From: Dermacentor variabilis
Taxonomy: Eukaryota; Arthropoda; Arachnida; Ixodida; Ixodidae
Length of the DNA: 64,000 nucleotides
Assembly: GCF_050947875.1 (NCBI RefSeq)
Contig: NC_134576.1
Coordinates: forward strand, 59,152,255-59,216,254
Direction of reading: 5' to 3'
Positions 12,502 to 23,010 of this stretch are shown one piece after another. The position numbers were made by a program, and so were the translations under genes. The first letter of the stretch is position 1; each line of letters opens with the position of its first letter. The notes under the pieces were generated by a model. That model worked only from the letters and a program-made list of their open reading frames with translations, did not search any database and was not told the origin of the DNA.

Positions 12502-13741
12502 ATGTCAACAATTGGCATTTTTGGTTATCGTAGCTGTTAAAAAGGTAGGCCGATTTAATAGGCTACATACCAGGGTGATGCATAGGATCGCTAAATCTTC
12601 GCCAAGTGTTCAGTTGGCGTAACATAAAGCAAGCGCAGCCATGTCCAGTTAAAAACGGGCTTTCCGTTCGCGCACAGCAACAGATCAGAACGCACCTTCT
12701 GTGTTCCAGCATGCATATATCTTAAATTCCACCCAAACCCTCAATGGTGTTCCCCAAAATTAATTACGTGGCAGCTATAGTTGTCATGGGACAGTGGCGT
12801 AAATTGTGGGCTTGTAAAAGCACACAAAGTCTAAAGCTTTGGATCACTTGTATGAGTGCTTTTTTGGAAAGGTTCTAATTTAACTGCACATTTTACTCCT
12901 TGATACTACGTGAGACAAAACTGCACAACGCATGCATGAAGCAACGTGGGACCACATGATATAGTAATCTTGCAATATCGTGATTAGTAGGCGCTTCCTA
13001 CAATCCTGCACGGGCAGAAAGGAAAATAAACGTTTAGGAATATTTGCTAAACAAAAAATAACAATGTACACTGCAGGGCACAGGAAAAATGGTTCTTGAC
13101 CTTCATGGGTGTATATTCGTTGACACAATTGCTTCTGCCAAGAGAGCGCGCTTGATATAAGGCCTCCAATCAGAGAGAAAACGCGGATATATTAATGTTT
13201 AATTAGCACCCAATACACCGAAGACTAGTAATTCCTACTACCGGACTAGTTGGTACATGGCCTTTAGAAATGGTTATAGGCGCAAATGTGATCTTATGTG
13301 CCTCACCCATGAATGTTGGCATGCCTGTTGGTATAAAAATGAAGCATCGAGAAAAAGAAAAATGAATTCCTAGTGCATCTCCGTGTCTTTTATTCTGTTG
13401 TCGTGTCTTACTTTTTGCGATTAAAACCAATTCTAAAAGCCGAACTCTAGCGTCATTACGCCTCACATTACCTCCAACATGCCCAACACACCTTCTGCTT
13501 GCGCTACAAGTGGATACTGTGTGCTTCATTTAAATCTATCTGCACACGAAAAGAACAGGCATCTAGATTCATCGAACTTCTCTAGTGGCACTGAGAGCTC
13601 GTCTGACTATAGATTTTTCCCTCTGGCGAAAACATTGCAAAATGGCTTTGAAGCAACTGGACATCCAATACCGTTAATGTTGCATGGTGTAATCGTAAGT
13701 AACAGGATACTAACCGACTGATGATGTGTGCGCTCGTGCAC
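12502..13741. other. Intronic sequence, no gene seen
   Basis: AT-rich, with short unsupported frames only. The 13529-13203 minus frame has no recognisable motif. Confidence 0.4.
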
Positions 13742-13993
13742 CTGACTGTTGATGTCAGTTCTCACTGCGTTTCCAAGGGGATCAGGAAAGAAGTAGCTTT
13801 GCCCTTTCGTTTCTGCAGCCAGTTTCTCAAGCCTATCTTCGGCATTATCACCCATCGCCATAGTCACAACTTGGACCTTTGACGCCAACAGCTGCGGCCA
13901 GACGTCTTCTATGGAGGGGTACTCATTCTCCATGCCATCGGTAAAAAGCACAATTATTGCGCCTTCCGGAGTCTGGCTGGAAGTATTCAGCAC
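13742..13993 (-). CDS. CLCA-type chloride channel regulator, VWA exon 3
   Basis: The acceptor is tatgcgcAG (13995-13994). The exon starts VLNTSSQT and contains IIVLFTDGMENEYPSIEDVW and VQVVTMAMGDNAEDRLEKLA. These are the strand carrying the third metal-site Asp (TDG) and the following helix-strand of the CLCA von Willebrand A domain, ending near SYFFPDP. It starts in phase 0, matching the donor of the 23901-23674 exon. Two donors are possible: GTGCAC after 13742 (252 nt) or GTGAGA about 30 nt earlier, which looks stronger. The protein is a secreted or surface-associated modulator of chloride conductance in the animals where it has been studied; the role in this organism is inferred. Confidence 0.85.
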
Positions 13994-14267
13994 CTGCGCA
14001 TAAGAAAGATTATGCAGATTTTACGCACAGTGGGAATCGACGTAAGGGAAGCTTTTCGTGCTGGATGCTGTGATTGACGATAATTAGCTGATAATTAGAC
14101 AAACAGCAGTGTTTAGCATCACTGCTGTTTGTCGGCTTAGTACACAGAAACACAGGGAGAGGTGTTTGTTTGAGGCGTTGTGGTGCGCCATATTTTGTAA
14201 CCTCTGAGAGGGTTGAGCGTTGTCGTTGCCTCACATGGCATAGCGGACTCGGATTATATTTGACGCC

Positions 14268-14405
14268 GTGACGTTCTTTAACGTGTCCCAAATCTCAGTG
14301 CACGTGCGTTTCCTATTTCGCCCTAGTCGAAATGCGGCTGCCACTATTCAGATCAAGTTCACGACCTCTAGCAATGTCATAGCCGTAAGGATAACACGGC
14401 GGGCA
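14268..14405 (-). repeat. Diverged Ruka-type SINE
   Basis: The minus strand retains the tRNA-like head and the CGAAATGCGGC-type junction with the body, plus CACGTTAAAGAACGT from the body. It is much more mutated than the copies at 835-1032 and 32376-32608, and the tail end is missing. Confidence 0.65.
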
Positions 14406-14512
14406 CAGAAGTGTTGATTTCTTGGTCGACCGCTTCCGTAGTGTCCCCTGGACGCGGCCGAGAGCTTTAATTATTGCAGCTCTGCTTCTGCATGTCCTGC
14501 GTAAGTTTCCAG

Positions 14513-15590
14513 CATGGCATATTTGCATGGCGCCTATTTTTTACAAATAGCAGGCATGTACTGTAACGTCACATCATCATCAGCCTGGCTACGACAACTG
14601 CAGTGCAAAAGCATCTCCCATACTTCTTCAACTACCACGCTCATGTGCCAATTGAAGCCGTGTTTCCCGGCAAACTTCTTAATCTCATCCACCCACCTAA
14701 CTTTCGGCCGCCCCCTGCTACTCCTTCTCTTGGAATCCAGTCCGTAACCCATAATGACCCTGGGTTATCTTCAATCCTCATTATATGTCCTGCCAAGGTC
14801 CATTTCGTATTCTTGATTTCAACTAAGATGTCATTACCTCGCATTTGCTCCCTCAACCAATTTGCTCTTTTCTAATCCCTTAATGTCACACCCATCATTC
14901 TTCTTTTCATAGCTCGTTGCGTCGTCCTCAATCTAACTAGAACCGTTTTCGTTAGCGTACAGGTTTCTGCCCCGTAGGTGAGTACTGTTAAGACACAGCT
15001 GTTAAACACTTTTCTTTTGAGGGATAATGGCAACCTGCTGTTCATGATCTGAGAATGCCTGCCAAACGCACCCCAGACCATTCTTATTCTTCTGATTATT
15101 TCAGTCTCATGCTCTGGATCCGCGGTCGTTACCTACCCTAAGTAGATGTATTTCCTTACCACTTCCACTGCCTCGCTACATAACGGAAACTGCTGTTCTC
15201 TTCCGAGCTTCGTCTCTCAAGGTCAGTGCAAATGCACTGCAATTGGTTCCCTGAGTTACTAAGCAAGGCAATATCATCAGCGAATCGCAAGTTACTAAGG
15301 TATTCCCTATCAACTCTTATCGCCAATTTTTCCCAATCCAGGCCTCTGAATACATGCTGTAAATAAGCTGCGAATAGCACTGGAGAGATCGTATCTGCCT
15401 GTCTGACGCCCTTCCTTATTTGGATTTTGTTGCTTGCTTTATGGAGGACTACGGTGGCTGTGGAGCTGCTGTAGATATCTTTCAGTATTTTTACATATGG
15501 CTCGTCTACACCCTTATTCCGTAATGCCTGCATGACGGCTGAGGTTTCAAATGAATCAAACGCTTTCTCGTAATCAATAAAACCTGTACA
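14513..15590 (-). mobile_element. RTE-clade LINE fragment (reverse transcriptase to 3' end)
   Basis: Reading right to left on the minus strand: RT motif A (FIDYEKAFDS, about 15585-15555), the QADTISPVLF motif, the catalytic box NLRFADDIALLS (about 15300), then the thumb region with YGAETCTLT (about 14970), a KNTKWTLAGHIMR segment (about 14810) and a GRPKVRWVDEIKK tail (about 14700). This order and these motifs are typical of RTE/BovB-like non-LTR retrotransposons. The endonuclease domain is missing, so the copy is 5'-truncated at about 15590, the usual outcome of incomplete target-primed reverse transcription. Several frameshifts break the frame. It lies in the long CLCA intron. Confidence 0.85.
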
Positions 15591-15739
15591 TAAGGTTTAA
15601 GCTATAAATAAGGTTCAAGGTACTGTACCATACAATGAACTTACGCTTATCCTGTTTCCCCGCGACCTCTGTCGTTTAGTAGTGGGGTTCCTTGCGTTCT
15701 CACGTCACCTCTTCCCTCTCTTAAACGAGAAGGAAGGGG

Positions 15740-16140
15740 GTTAACCCAGGGGCCCGATTTTTATTAGTCATATCATAGGAAGCCAACAAACACTGATACC
15801 AAGGGTTATATGGCGGAAATTACTTGTGCATAATAAATAAAAGAACGAAGCGATCAATTAATGGAAATGAAAGTGGATGAAATAAACAACTTGCCGCAAC
15901 TTGTCGCGCGCGATGCTCTACCAATTGAGCTACCACGGTGCCATTTCTCTATCCATATTTTGGGGAATTTATGTTTCCTAGTAGAAGCCTGGCAGTGTTA
16001 GCCAGCGCCACCACTCACAGACCTTGGCGGCGGATGTGGACCATCCTTTCTGCCACAGGCCTCACGAGAACGTTATCTTTTTGAGTTAAGGCAATCGCTC
16101 AATAAACCCCCACATGCTACCTGAAGGCGTCAATGTTGCC
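15740..16140 (-). repeat. tRNA-headed repeat, copy 2
   Basis: Same family as 5723-6090 and 50395-50830. The A-box-like ATTGGTAGAGCATCGC is present on the minus strand (about 15914-15930), but part of the B-box side of the head is deleted. Body landmarks CCACCACTCACAGACCTTGG and CAATAAACCC are kept. A unit tail of the form CGGGCCCCTGGGTTAACCCC lies near 15745. Confidence 0.75.
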
Positions 16141-16179
16141 GAACTCGAGAGACTCGTTATGGAATAAATGGCAAGAAAG

Positions 16180-16320
16180 AAGGTTAACTGAGGGGTCCGA
16201 TTTTTATTAGTTATATCATAAGGAGCCAAGAAACACTGACACCAAGCGCAACATTAAGGAATTTACTTGTACATAAAAAATTAAATGAAAAAACAATAAT
16301 TATTTCAAGTGAAGGAACAA
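16180..16320 (-). repeat. tRNA-headed repeat, partial tandem copy
   Basis: Repeats the tail portion of copy 2 (GATTTTTATTAGT, TATATCATA, GCCAAGAAACACTGACACCA) about 430 nt downstream in the same orientation. The two copies are therefore head-to-tail or one is a local duplication. Confidence 0.75.
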
Positions 16321-16478
16321 AGAACAGTTCCCCTCACTGGTATGGGAACTGCCTCTTCCCCTCCCTCTCCTTCTCATCCTCTTCTTGTCCTCTGTACAGT
16401 TCTATCTGCGCCCCTCTGGCCTCACACTTTAGTAGAAGGGAAGAACTGCAGTTTCTGCAATTGTTTTGAGGAAAGTCA

Positions 16479-16512
16479 CAGATAATTACAGCTGTCAAGC
16501 TGTAATTATCTG
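16479..16512. repeat. Perfect short hairpin
   Basis: CAGATAATTACAGCT (16479-16493) and its exact reverse complement (16498-16512) flank a 4-nt loop GTCA. It sits at the edge of the trinucleotide repeat tract, which begins inside its right arm. Confidence 0.9.
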
Positions 16513-16790
16513 CTGCTGCTGCTGCTGCTGATGATGATGATGATGACGACGACGTCTGCTGCCGCTGACGATGATGACGCCTTGCAGCAGCAGCAGCAGC
16601 AGCAGCGCCGGCGGTGGCAGCAGCTGCAGCAGCAGCAGTGGCATCGACGGCAGCGGCAGCAGCTGCGGCGGTGGCGGCGGCGGCGGCAGCTGCAGCAAGC
16701 AAGCACGCAAAGCAAAGCAAAGCAAGCAAAGCAAGCAAGCAAGCAGGCAAGCGAGCAAGCGAGCAGCAGCAGCAAAGGCAAGAGAAGAGG
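16509..16790. repeat. Mixed trinucleotide and GCAA-rich simple repeat
   Basis: CTG repeats, then ATG repeats, then GCA and GGC runs, then AAGCAAGC-type repeats. Long open frames here read as homopolymeric Ala, Ser, Gln or Leu on both strands and are not genes. The tract stands immediately upstream of element A, where its missing 5' half would be expected. Confidence 0.9.
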
Positions 16791-16833
16791 TAAAGAAAGC
16801 TTCGCTTTAATACTGAAGCTTCGCTTTAATACG

Positions 16834-16876
16834 GCGTTACAGGGCCCTCCGCGACTGCGCCAGGGCCCTGTAACGC
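16834..16876. repeat. 15-bp inverted repeat next to an 18-bp tandem duplication
   Basis: GCGTTACAGGGCCCT (16834-16848) is exactly inverted at 16862-16876. Just upstream AGCTTCGCTTTAATAC occurs twice (16799-16814 and 16817-16832), 18 nt apart. Both sit at the 5' truncation edge of element A. Confidence 0.9.
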
Positions 16877-16909
16877 TGCAATTCCGTCGTCCGCCGCCGC
16901 CAGCATGAC

Positions 16910-17179
16910 CACCCGTCGCCCAGCGCACCTACGCGAGGAAGGCGCGCCTCCGACAACCGCCCGCTCTGCTACCACTGCGGCGCAGCCGGCCATGTGTACC
17001 GCCGATGCCCATACCGCGACCTGGGGTTGCGAGGCTTCGACGTCAACGCACAGCGCCCGAGGGAAGGTGAAAGCCCTCGTGACATCGCGGACTACCTCGC
17101 CGCTACTCAGTGGAGCCCTCGACGACCGTCCCGTTCGCCGTCACCAGGCCGCTACCTGTCGCCGCAGCGCCGACAATAA
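16910..17179 (+). pseudogene. Element A gag C-terminus with zinc knuckle
   Basis: The frame ending at 17179 contains a CX2CX4HX4C zinc knuckle at 16967-17008 (CYHCGAAGHVYRRC), followed by an Arg/Ser/Pro-rich tail (RRPSRSPSPGRYLSPQRRQ), as in gypsy nucleocapsids. The knuckle binds retroelement RNA during particle assembly in the family. The capsid part is missing upstream. Confidence 0.8.
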
Positions 17180-17375
17180 ACCGGCCCAGCCCGGGGCCGG
17201 TCTGCGAGCCCATATCCGGAAAACAACCGATAGAGGTGCGGTTGCTGTTCGTCGAACTGACGAAGATCCTCCGCCGCCGACGAAGACGACGAAGAAACGA
17301 TCTCGATGACATAACAACGACACGCCGCTGTGCCGACGAAGTTAGGAAGGCAAGACTACACCCACGAACGACGAC

Positions 17376-18197
17376 TTGACGACGCGTCGTTCCAACTTCA
17401 GTTCAACACGACGCAGCCGTGATCCGGCGCCACGACCTAACTGCAACGCCAGACAAAGAACCACCGACCTCGACGTGCTTCTCGACGGCCACGCAATCAC
17501 TGCTTTAGTCGACACAGGGGCCGATTACTCCGTAATGAGTGGACACATCGCCGCCCAGTTGAAGAAGGTTAAGACTGCATGGGAGGGCCCCCAAATTCGG
17601 ACCGCTGGAGGACACCTCATTACGCCGACTGGAATCTGCACGGCAAGAATTACCATTCATGACTGGACTTACCCTGCCACCTTCGTTATCCTGCAACAGT
17701 GTTCACGAGACGTCATTCTCGGCATGGACTTCCTGAACCGACACGGGGCAATCATCGACCTGAAGTCGCAGTCAATAACGCTGTCGGAAGATCAAGCGAT
17801 ACCGCCGGAGAGCCTTCGTAGTCACCACGCCTTGAGTGTGCTCGAAGATCAAGTGAGCATCCCGCCTCGCTCCAGCATCATTATTTCGGTCGGCACCGAA
17901 ACACCCGCTGACTTAGAAGGCGTCATCGAAGGCCACCTACGTCTACTACTCGACCGTGAAATTTGCGTCGCAAGAGGGATCGCTCGACTGCACGGAGGAA
18001 ACGCGAAAGTGCTGCTGACAAACTTCAGCCAGGAGTTCAAGCACATCAACAAGGGCACGGCGATCGCATTCATCGAGGAAATACAGGAAACCAGCGAGGC
18101 GTTTGTCCTCTCGGATTCTGTCGTATCTACCCCGACGACCGTAATTCCCGAGCCAGGCTTCGACATAAATCCAAGTCTCACCGTGATTAAGCAGTAA
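17376..18197 (+). pseudogene. Element A aspartic protease and linker
   Basis: An open frame of 273 codons has the retropepsin active site LVDTGADYSVMSG (about residues 44-56) and the conserved second box RDVILGMDFLNRHGAIID (about residues 108-126). It then continues into the linker that precedes reverse transcriptase. The active-site Asp is kept. It ends with a TAA before the RT frame, which restarts 12 nt later, so the gag-pol polyprotein is interrupted here. Confidence 0.88.
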
Positions 18198-18209
18198 CAG
18201 CTCAGAAGT

Positions 18210-18764
18210 ATGCTTCGACGATACAAAGACTTCTTTTCGACGTCATCGAGGATTCGACAAACACCAGTCGCAAACCATCGCATAATAACCGAAGAGTGCG
18301 CTCGACCACTCCGCCAGAGCCCTTACCGAGTTTCGACGCGAGAACGCGAAACTATAAGAGAACAAGTCGACGAAATGCTGCGTGACGACGTCATCCAGCC
18401 ATCGAAAAGCTCGTGGGCGTCTCCAGTTGTTTTAGTGAAGAAAAACGACGGAACCCTACGTTTCTGCGTTGATTATCTTCGACTGAACAAAATCACGAAG
18501 AAAGACGTATACCCCCTCCCACGGATAGACGACGCATTGGATCGGCTCTGCAATGCTAAATACTTTTCATCGATGGACCTCAAGTCTGGCTACAGGCAAA
18601 TAGAAGTCGACGAAAGGGATCGCGAAAAGACCGCCTTCATGACGCCAGACGGCCTCTGTGAGTTCAAGGTTATGCCATTTGGACTGTGCTCGGCGCCTGC
18701 AACGTTCCAGCGTCTGATGGAAACGGTTTTAGCAGGATTGAAGTGGCGGACGTATCTTGTTTGA
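18210..18764 (+). pseudogene. Element A reverse transcriptase, YLDD box deleted
   Basis: A frame of 184 codons has the RT fingers and palm: SSWASPVVLVKKNDG, FCVDYLRLN, the motif A FSSMDLKSGYRQI, and MPFGLCSAPATFQR. It ends abruptly at 18764 just where the YLDD catalytic box should follow. The sequence around 18760 has lost several nucleotides, removing the box and shifting the frame. A second lesion is a TAG at about 18878, before the RNase H frame. The enzyme cannot be active from this copy. Confidence 0.9.
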
Positions 18765-18888
18765 CGTCGTTGTCTTCGCCGGAAATTTCAATGATCACCT
18801 TAGGCGGCTTGCGACAGTATTAGAAGCCATCAATTCATCAGGGCTCACTCTGAAGCCGGAAAAGTGCCGCTTCGCTTAGGATGAGCTT

Positions 18889-19629
18889 TTGTTCCTAGGC
18901 CACATCATCAGCAAATCAGGAGTACGCCCCGACCCACAGAAGACAGCTGCCATCGCAAACTTCCCGCAGCCAACCGACAAGAAGGCAGTGCTCAGATTCC
19001 TTGGCATGTGTACCTACTCTAGGCGCTTTGTCAAGGACATTTCACGCATCGCGGAGCCGCTAACGCATCTAACCAAATGTGATGTCGAGTTCAAGTGGGA
19101 AACGCAGCAGGCCAAGGCATTTCAAGAACTCAAACGACGCATGCAGTCGCCGCCGGTACTTGCACACTTCGAAGAGGACGCCGATACCGAAGTCCACACT
19201 GACGCCAGTAGCCTAGGCCTCGGTGCCGTCCTAGTCGAGAGGAAAGAAGGACTTGAACGGGTGATATCGTATGCCAGCCGGTCGCTGTCAAAAGCGGAAA
19301 GCAATTATTCTACGACTGAAAAGGAATGCCTCGCCATCATTTGGGCTACAGCTAAATTCCGCCCTTACCTCTATGGCAGGCCATTCAAAGTCGTCAGCGA
19401 CCACAACGCGTTGTGTTGGCTAGCTAACTTAAAGGACCCTTCAGGACGGCTGGCGCGGTGGAGCCTCAGACTTAAAGAATATGACGTCACGGTAATATAC
19501 AAGTCCGGAAGAAAACACTCCGACGCCAACTGCTCATCACGCGCCCCAATCGATCCCCCGCCGCAAGACGACGATAACGACGACGCCTTCCTTGGGATAA
19601 TGAGCGCGGAAGACTTCACTAAACAGTAA
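18889..19629 (+). pseudogene. Element A RT connection and RNase H
   Basis: 246 codons begin with FLGHIISKSGVRPDPQK (RT thumb side) and continue with FLGMCTYSRRFVKDIS. The RNase H domain follows: EVHTDASSLGLGAVL (first Asp), a TTEKECLAIIWA segment (Glu) and VVSDHNALCWL (third acidic site), and the frame ends in YKSGRKHSDANCSSRAP. The acidic residues seem intact. A TAA at 19627 closes the frame ahead of integrase. Confidence 0.88.
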
Positions 19630-19710
19630 CGAGCAGACCCGGAGCTAAAAGACCTCGTCGAGTATTTGCAATAGAAAACCGACGCTGTCCATAGGGCATT
19701 TAAGCGCGGG

Positions 19711-20711
19711 TTGTCTTCGTTGACGCTACAAAATAACCTGCTCGTGAAGAACTTGTCACTAGTCCGCGCCAGCTACCTTCTTGTTGTGCCGTCAGCGCTG
19801 CGTCCAGAAATACTGCACAACCTACACGACGATCCAACCGCTGGGCACCTCGGATTCTCCCGGACGCTGTCGAGGATACAGGAAAGGTATTACTGGCCGC
19901 GTCTGACCGCCGACGTCGCCCGTTACGTCAAGACATGCCGAGACTGTCAACGACGCGAGACACCACCGACAAGGCCAGCAGAATTACTACAGCCGATCGA
20001 ACCTCCTCGTCGACCATTCCAGCAGATTGGGATGGATTTGTTGGGGCCGGTTCCGATGTCAACATCCGGGATAAGTGGATCACCGTGGCGACGGACTATC
20101 TCACCCGCTTTGCTGAAACCAAAGCTCTACCAAAAGGCAGCGCAGCCGAATTGGCGAAATTTTTCGTCGAGAACATCCTGCTGCGACAGCGTGCCCCAGA
20201 AGTCCTCATCACCGACAGAGGAACGGCTTTTACAGCAGAGCTTCCCCAAGGCATTCTGCAGTACAGCCAGACAACCCACAGGAGGACAACTGTCTACCAT
20301 CCGCAGACGAATGGTCTCACGGAGCGCCTGAAGAAAATCCTCGCCGACATGCTAGCAATGTACGTCGACGTCGAGCACAAGACGTTGGACGCGGTCCTGC
20401 CGTATGTAACCTTCGCTTACAACACGGCGGTGCAAGAAACAACACAGATCACGCCGTTTATGCTGGTTTACGGCAGGAACCCGATGACGACGCTCGACGC
20501 CATGCTGCCCCACGTCACTGACGAAGAGAATGTTGACGTCGCTAGCTATCTCCAACGCGCCCAAGAAGCTCGACATCTCGCCCGCCTACGGATCAAGAAC
20601 CAACAGAGGACCGACAGCCGACACTACAACCTCCGACGACCCTTTGTCAAGTACCAGCCCTTCGACCGTGTTTGGGTTTGGACACCGATACGCCGACGAG
20701 GACTGAGTTAG
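19711..20711 (+). pseudogene. Element A integrase, frameshifted
   Basis: The N-terminal zinc-binding HHCC region is in one frame (19711-20060: HLGFSRTLSRIQERYYWP, then CRDCQRRE). The catalytic core continues in a second frame (about 20040-20711) with ATDYLTRFAE (first Asp), LITDRGTAF (second Asp) and TNGLTERLKK (Glu), so the DDE triad is kept while the frame breaks near 20060. The core ends at a stop near 20709. The remaining tail (about 20712-20870) still reads as a HVVRLKPFYGR-like C-terminus. Confidence 0.87.
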
Positions 20712-20950
20712 AAACTATTGCGCCGCTATTTAGGACCCTACAAGGTCATTCGACGTATTGGCGCACTGGACTATGTGGTCGCGCCTGAAGGAATTTCGCA
20801 TTCACAGCGGCGCCGCGCACGATCTCAAGTGGTCCACGTGGTGCGTCTGAAACCCTTTTATGGACGCTGACGAACTTCCTTAGTTTTTTTTTTTTGCTAC
20901 GGGTGTTTTTCTTTATTACTTTCGTTTGTATGCAGCATCGGGTCGATGTT

Positions 20951-20967
20951 TTTTAAGAAGGGGGTTT
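20951..20967 (+). promoter_or_regulatory. Polypurine tract of element A
   Basis: AAGAAGGGGG lies directly before the 3' LTR start (TGACACGTG). This is the expected primer site for plus-strand DNA synthesis in LTR retrotransposons. Confidence 0.7.
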
Positions 20968-21381
20968 TGACACGTGTACTTATGTTCATCGGGCGACCAC
21001 GTTTCACCGCCTAACAAATGTAATCGCACAGCGCGGGACGCGCCTGCATGTATCCGAAGTTTCTGGAAGGTTATCGATGCTTCTACCCGGCTGTCTGTTG
21101 TCCCCGAACCTTGTGTTATCTGATTTCATCGCGTGACGCGAATAGTGTAGAACTTTGTGGAAGACACGCGGGTCCCAGCGGTTAATCTGGAACATTCGAT
21201 GACTGATCTATAAAAGCCGACGCGCTTGACCCGCTGAGATTTCCGACGATCGCCGACCGTGTTCGCCGCTATCGTTGTGCTATAAGTGTAGCCTGTTTTT
21301 GTGGGCACAGGTTCGCCCAATAAAAGCTAGTTTTGTATTCCACCGTATTGCTTCTTTCTTCACCGTCATTACCACGTGACA
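20968..21381 (+). mobile_element. 3' LTR of element A (414 bp)
   Basis: Starts TGACACGTG and ends CCACGTGACA, giving TG...CA termini with short imperfect inverted ends. A TATAAAAG box at 21209-21216 and an AATAAA signal at 21319-21324 mark the U3-R region. No 5' copy lies upstream in the window. The LTR end abuts the left arm of the large inverted repeat that starts near 21402. Confidence 0.8.
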
Positions 21382-21401
21382 ATATCCTCTTGGCGCAGAG
21401 G

Positions 21402-21906
21402 GGTCAGAGCTGCGCGCCTATTGGCTCTCGCCGCAGGCCACTTCCGCTGTGATGGCGGCACCCAGGGCCACGGCCTCCGACTTTTGCCTCTGGCATTTAG
21501 GTTTCTTTACGCTCCGACGATGGCCAGCCACCACGCTGAATGCGATGCAGCAGAGGGCACTGACACTCATTTGTTTATTGCAGCGCGGGACATTTCCTTT
21601 GTGGTGTATCTGAGGAACGTGAAGCAACTTGAAATGCTTCAAGAAACGCCTATCCAACACTGCGCAAGGGTTGTGTGCAGGCCTTTGACAACGCTACGCC
21701 AGCCTGTCGAAAGCCTGGCGATCCATTTTCAATGACGCTGAAAAAGCACTCGTGTGGAAAGTGGACACGCGCTCCAGCGACAAGGAAGAAGACGGCTGCT
21801 GGATTATGGAGCTATGTGTTGAGGCCACAACGATAACGACGACACAGCAAGTTTTTGTTCCAATTCAAAGTGCATATCTTCCAGAATGCTAGTATGGTCA
21901 GGTAAG
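21402..21906 (+). repeat. Left arm of a large inverted repeat (about 500 bp)
   Basis: This arm and 22093-22612 are diverged reverse complements. Shared landmarks in the same order are CCTATTGGCTCTCGCCGCAG, CACTTCCGC, AACTTGAAATGCTTCA, TTTGACAAC, GACGCTGAAAAAGCA, GAAGAAGACGGC and CAAAGTGCATAT. It contains an open frame (21376-21735) that reads VKQLEMLQET and related residues. Confidence 0.85.
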
Positions 21907-22092
21907 TCAAGTAAGAGATATGGTCAGGCAGCAAGAAAGTGCTCAAGGATTGAACCACGCTTTGAAGGTTTATGGACGCACACCTGCAATTATATGCGCG
22001 ATTCTCATTCTGTGTGACATGTACTCAGTAAGTCTGTTCGCCGTGGAATTGTTTTCGACAATTGCGTGCTCCGCGTAACCTATGCAGCGTTG

Positions 22093-22612
22093 TCTTACGT
22101 GGTCGTGCTAGTGTTCTCGGAAATATGCACTTTGAACTGCAACACGAACTTACCCTGTCGTCGTTACTGTTCTGTCATCAACACATGGCCCCGTGATCAC
22201 GCTGCCGTCTTCTTCCACTTCGCTGGCGCGTGTCTGCATTACGCATGAATGCTTTTTCAGCGTCGTTAAAAACGGAGCGACTCGGCTTTCGGCAGCGAGG
22301 CGTAGTGTTGTCAAATGCCTGCACACAAGCTTAGCGCAACGTTGCACAGACGCTTCATGAAGCATTTCAAGTTTCTTCACGTGCCTTGCATACAGCACAA
22401 TGCAAGTGATGCGCGCTCCTATCACCAAACCGCTGTAAGTGCCCACTGCTGCAAAACAGAACTGTATCGCGTTCACCGTGGCGGCAGCCCAGCGGCGGAG
22501 CGTAAGCAAACCTAAATTTTGCAGGCAACGGTGGAGACTGCGTCCCTTGAGGCCAGCATGCTAGCGGAAGTGGCCTGCGGCGAGAGCCAATAGGCCCCCA
22601 GCTCTGACTGCC
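22093..22612 (-). repeat. Right arm of the large inverted repeat, with a 119-codon open frame
   Basis: Reverse-complement partner of 21402-21906, separated from it by about 186 nt. On the minus strand it holds an open frame (22509-22150) with VKKLEMLHEASVQRC and LTTLKKHSCVMQTRASEVEE. The left arm encodes recognisably related residues (VKQLEMLQETPIQHC). The protein segment is unknown to me. Similar peptides in both arms suggest either a duplicated exon-like segment or a transposon with long coding terminal repeats. Confidence 0.8.
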
Positions 22613-23010
22613 CCCCCGCGCTCATCCCACCGGCGCCTACGGAATATATTTTCCGTATACGCGGCAGGGCGCGCTCCGCCACCCGCGCTGCCCGGAGTAG
22701 AACACGCCTTCCCCTTTCTCTACCCTCCCCTGAAGCTTTGGGCGCGACAAAAGCTGGCACGCTTCCTTCCTACTTTCCGCCGTGGAGTGCGCATGATTGA
22801 GCTGCAATTGCCGGCGCCCCATCGCTCCCTTTCATCCGCATATACAGCAGAGCGCGCTCGGCAATGCTTTTATCGCACTTGGACTTTATACGGAACCTCA
22901 CGGCGACAGCGACGGCGACCGCAGAAATGAGCCTGGGCTGTCCACATAATTGCTATCATAATAAAAATAGCGCTACTATAGAGATCTAACCTTCTGGCAG
23001 ATACCTTCGC
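22613..23010. repeat. Possible short non-autonomous element
   Basis: GC-rich sequence with a small palindrome (ACGGAATATATTTTCCGT near 22638). It ends in a segment with a GGCGACAGCGACGGCGACC microrepeat and CATAATTGCTATCATAATAA, which reminds me of dispersed tick repeats. No second copy lies in this window, so the call is weak. Confidence 0.3.

Larger units (their letters stand above)
16910..21381 (+). mobile_element. Ty3/gypsy element A, 5'-truncated, with 3' LTR
   Basis: Plus-strand order: end of gag with zinc knuckle, protease, reverse transcriptase, RNase H, integrase, chromodomain-side tail, polypurine tract and 3' LTR. The first part of gag and the 5' LTR are absent; simple repeats and small duplications occupy that junction. 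The reading frame is broken several times (see parts). It lies in the CLCA intron between exons 23674 and 13993, opposite to the gene. Confidence 0.9.

Noticed and set aside
16334..16928. Long overlapping open frames rich in Ala, Ser, Gln, Leu and Cys on both strands
   Set aside because: They arise from trinucleotide and GCAA simple repeats; all frames are open because the repeat has no stops, and no non-repetitive domain is present.
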